This document shows positions 63,919-64,000 of a stretch of 64,000 nt of DNA, in pieces; the stretch's first letter is position 1; every line of letters begins with the position of its first letter. Source of the stretch: Paenibacillus foliorum (GTDB lineage: Bacteria; Bacillota; Bacilli; Paenibacillales; NBRC-103111); NCBI RefSeq assembly GCF_013141765.1, contig NZ_WHOD01000052.1, positions 184,662-248,661 of the forward strand, in the 5' to 3' direction. The notes under the pieces were generated by a model. That model had not been told where the DNA came from. It did no database searches and saw only the letters and a list, made by a program, of their open reading frames with translations. Position numbers and translations under genes: made by a program.

Positions 63919-64000
63919 TTTTGTTGACGTGATGGGCGACCTTCAATAAAACGGAATTTTTCATAGTAATTGTGACTTAACCCATAACTTTGCCGATTTG

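Noticed and set aside
1..64000. CRISPR arrays, tRNA or rRNA genes, prophage modules
   Set aside because: No regularly spaced repeats, no cloverleaf-like sequences with tRNA motifs and no phage structural genes were seen on reading through. A dedicated covariance-model scan was not possible.

Overview
The window reads as a low-to-mid GC Gram-positive chromosome, most likely a Paenibacillaceae member (Paenibacillus-like). The signs are lipoprotein-anchored LplA/LplB/LplC-type sugar importers, YesM/YesN-type two-component pairs, long AraC regulators with membrane sensor domains, strong AGGAGG-type ribosome binding sites, and remnants of the sporulation sigma factor SigK. No rRNA, tRNA, CRISPR array, transposase or phage gene was recognised. 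Species assignment is inference only.

Region 1 (1-15.7 kb) is a polyol and glycerophosphodiester catabolism locus. It holds a polyol-type zinc dehydrogenase running off the left edge, a SorC regulator and mannitol-1-phosphate dehydrogenase. A minus-strand operon follows: DeoR regulator, pentulose-phosphate epimerase, ribokinase-type kinase, sorbitol-type dehydrogenase, Ugp-like ABC importer (ATPase, two permeases, binding lipoprotein), glycerophosphodiester phosphodiesterase and a galactitol-phosphate-type dehydrogenase. Divergent to it is a membrane-anchored TagC/P68-RBP-type beta-propeller protein, followed by a second phosphodiesterase. A perfect 22-bp palindrome in the divergent promoter region is echoed by a near copy in front of the second phosphodiesterase, suggesting one regulon, perhaps for teichoic-acid-derived glycerophosphodiesters.

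Region 2 (15.7-18.7 kb) holds a protein with two cyclic-nucleotide-binding-like domains, a PrsW-type intramembrane protease domain and a C-terminal zinc ribbon, plus a small exported coiled-coil protein.

Region 3 (18.7-58.8 kb) is a sulfated-polysaccharide utilisation region. It has six full-length cysteine-type sulfatases, one internally deleted sulfatase and one sulfatase tail remnant. It also has two paralogous LplABC importers whose binding proteins carry an AlgQ-like calcium loop, and a third importer whose binding protein is broken by a stop codon. Accessory genes include L-rhamnose mutarotase, GH88 unsaturated uronyl hydrolase, a GH5-like secreted enzyme, a GH43-like propeller, two SGNH esterases, an alpha/beta hydrolase and a DUF3604 protein. 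Regulators are a GntR/LacI hybrid, two AraC proteins, a YesM/YesN pair and a YesS-like membrane AraC protein. The likely substrate is a sulfated uronic-acid-containing polysaccharide (glycosaminoglycan or ulvan type). No polysaccharide lyase and no sulfatase-maturating enzyme lies in the window.

Region 4 (58.8-64 kb) is a plus-strand cassette with the domain order of rifampin phosphotransferase, but split into two genes exactly at the ATP-domain boundary, followed by a drug-efflux-type MFS transporter. It is flanked on both sides by decayed minus-strand copies of sigK. This cassette, the CNBD-PrsW fusion and the palindrome-linked glycerophosphodiester regulon are the least ordinary parts of the window.
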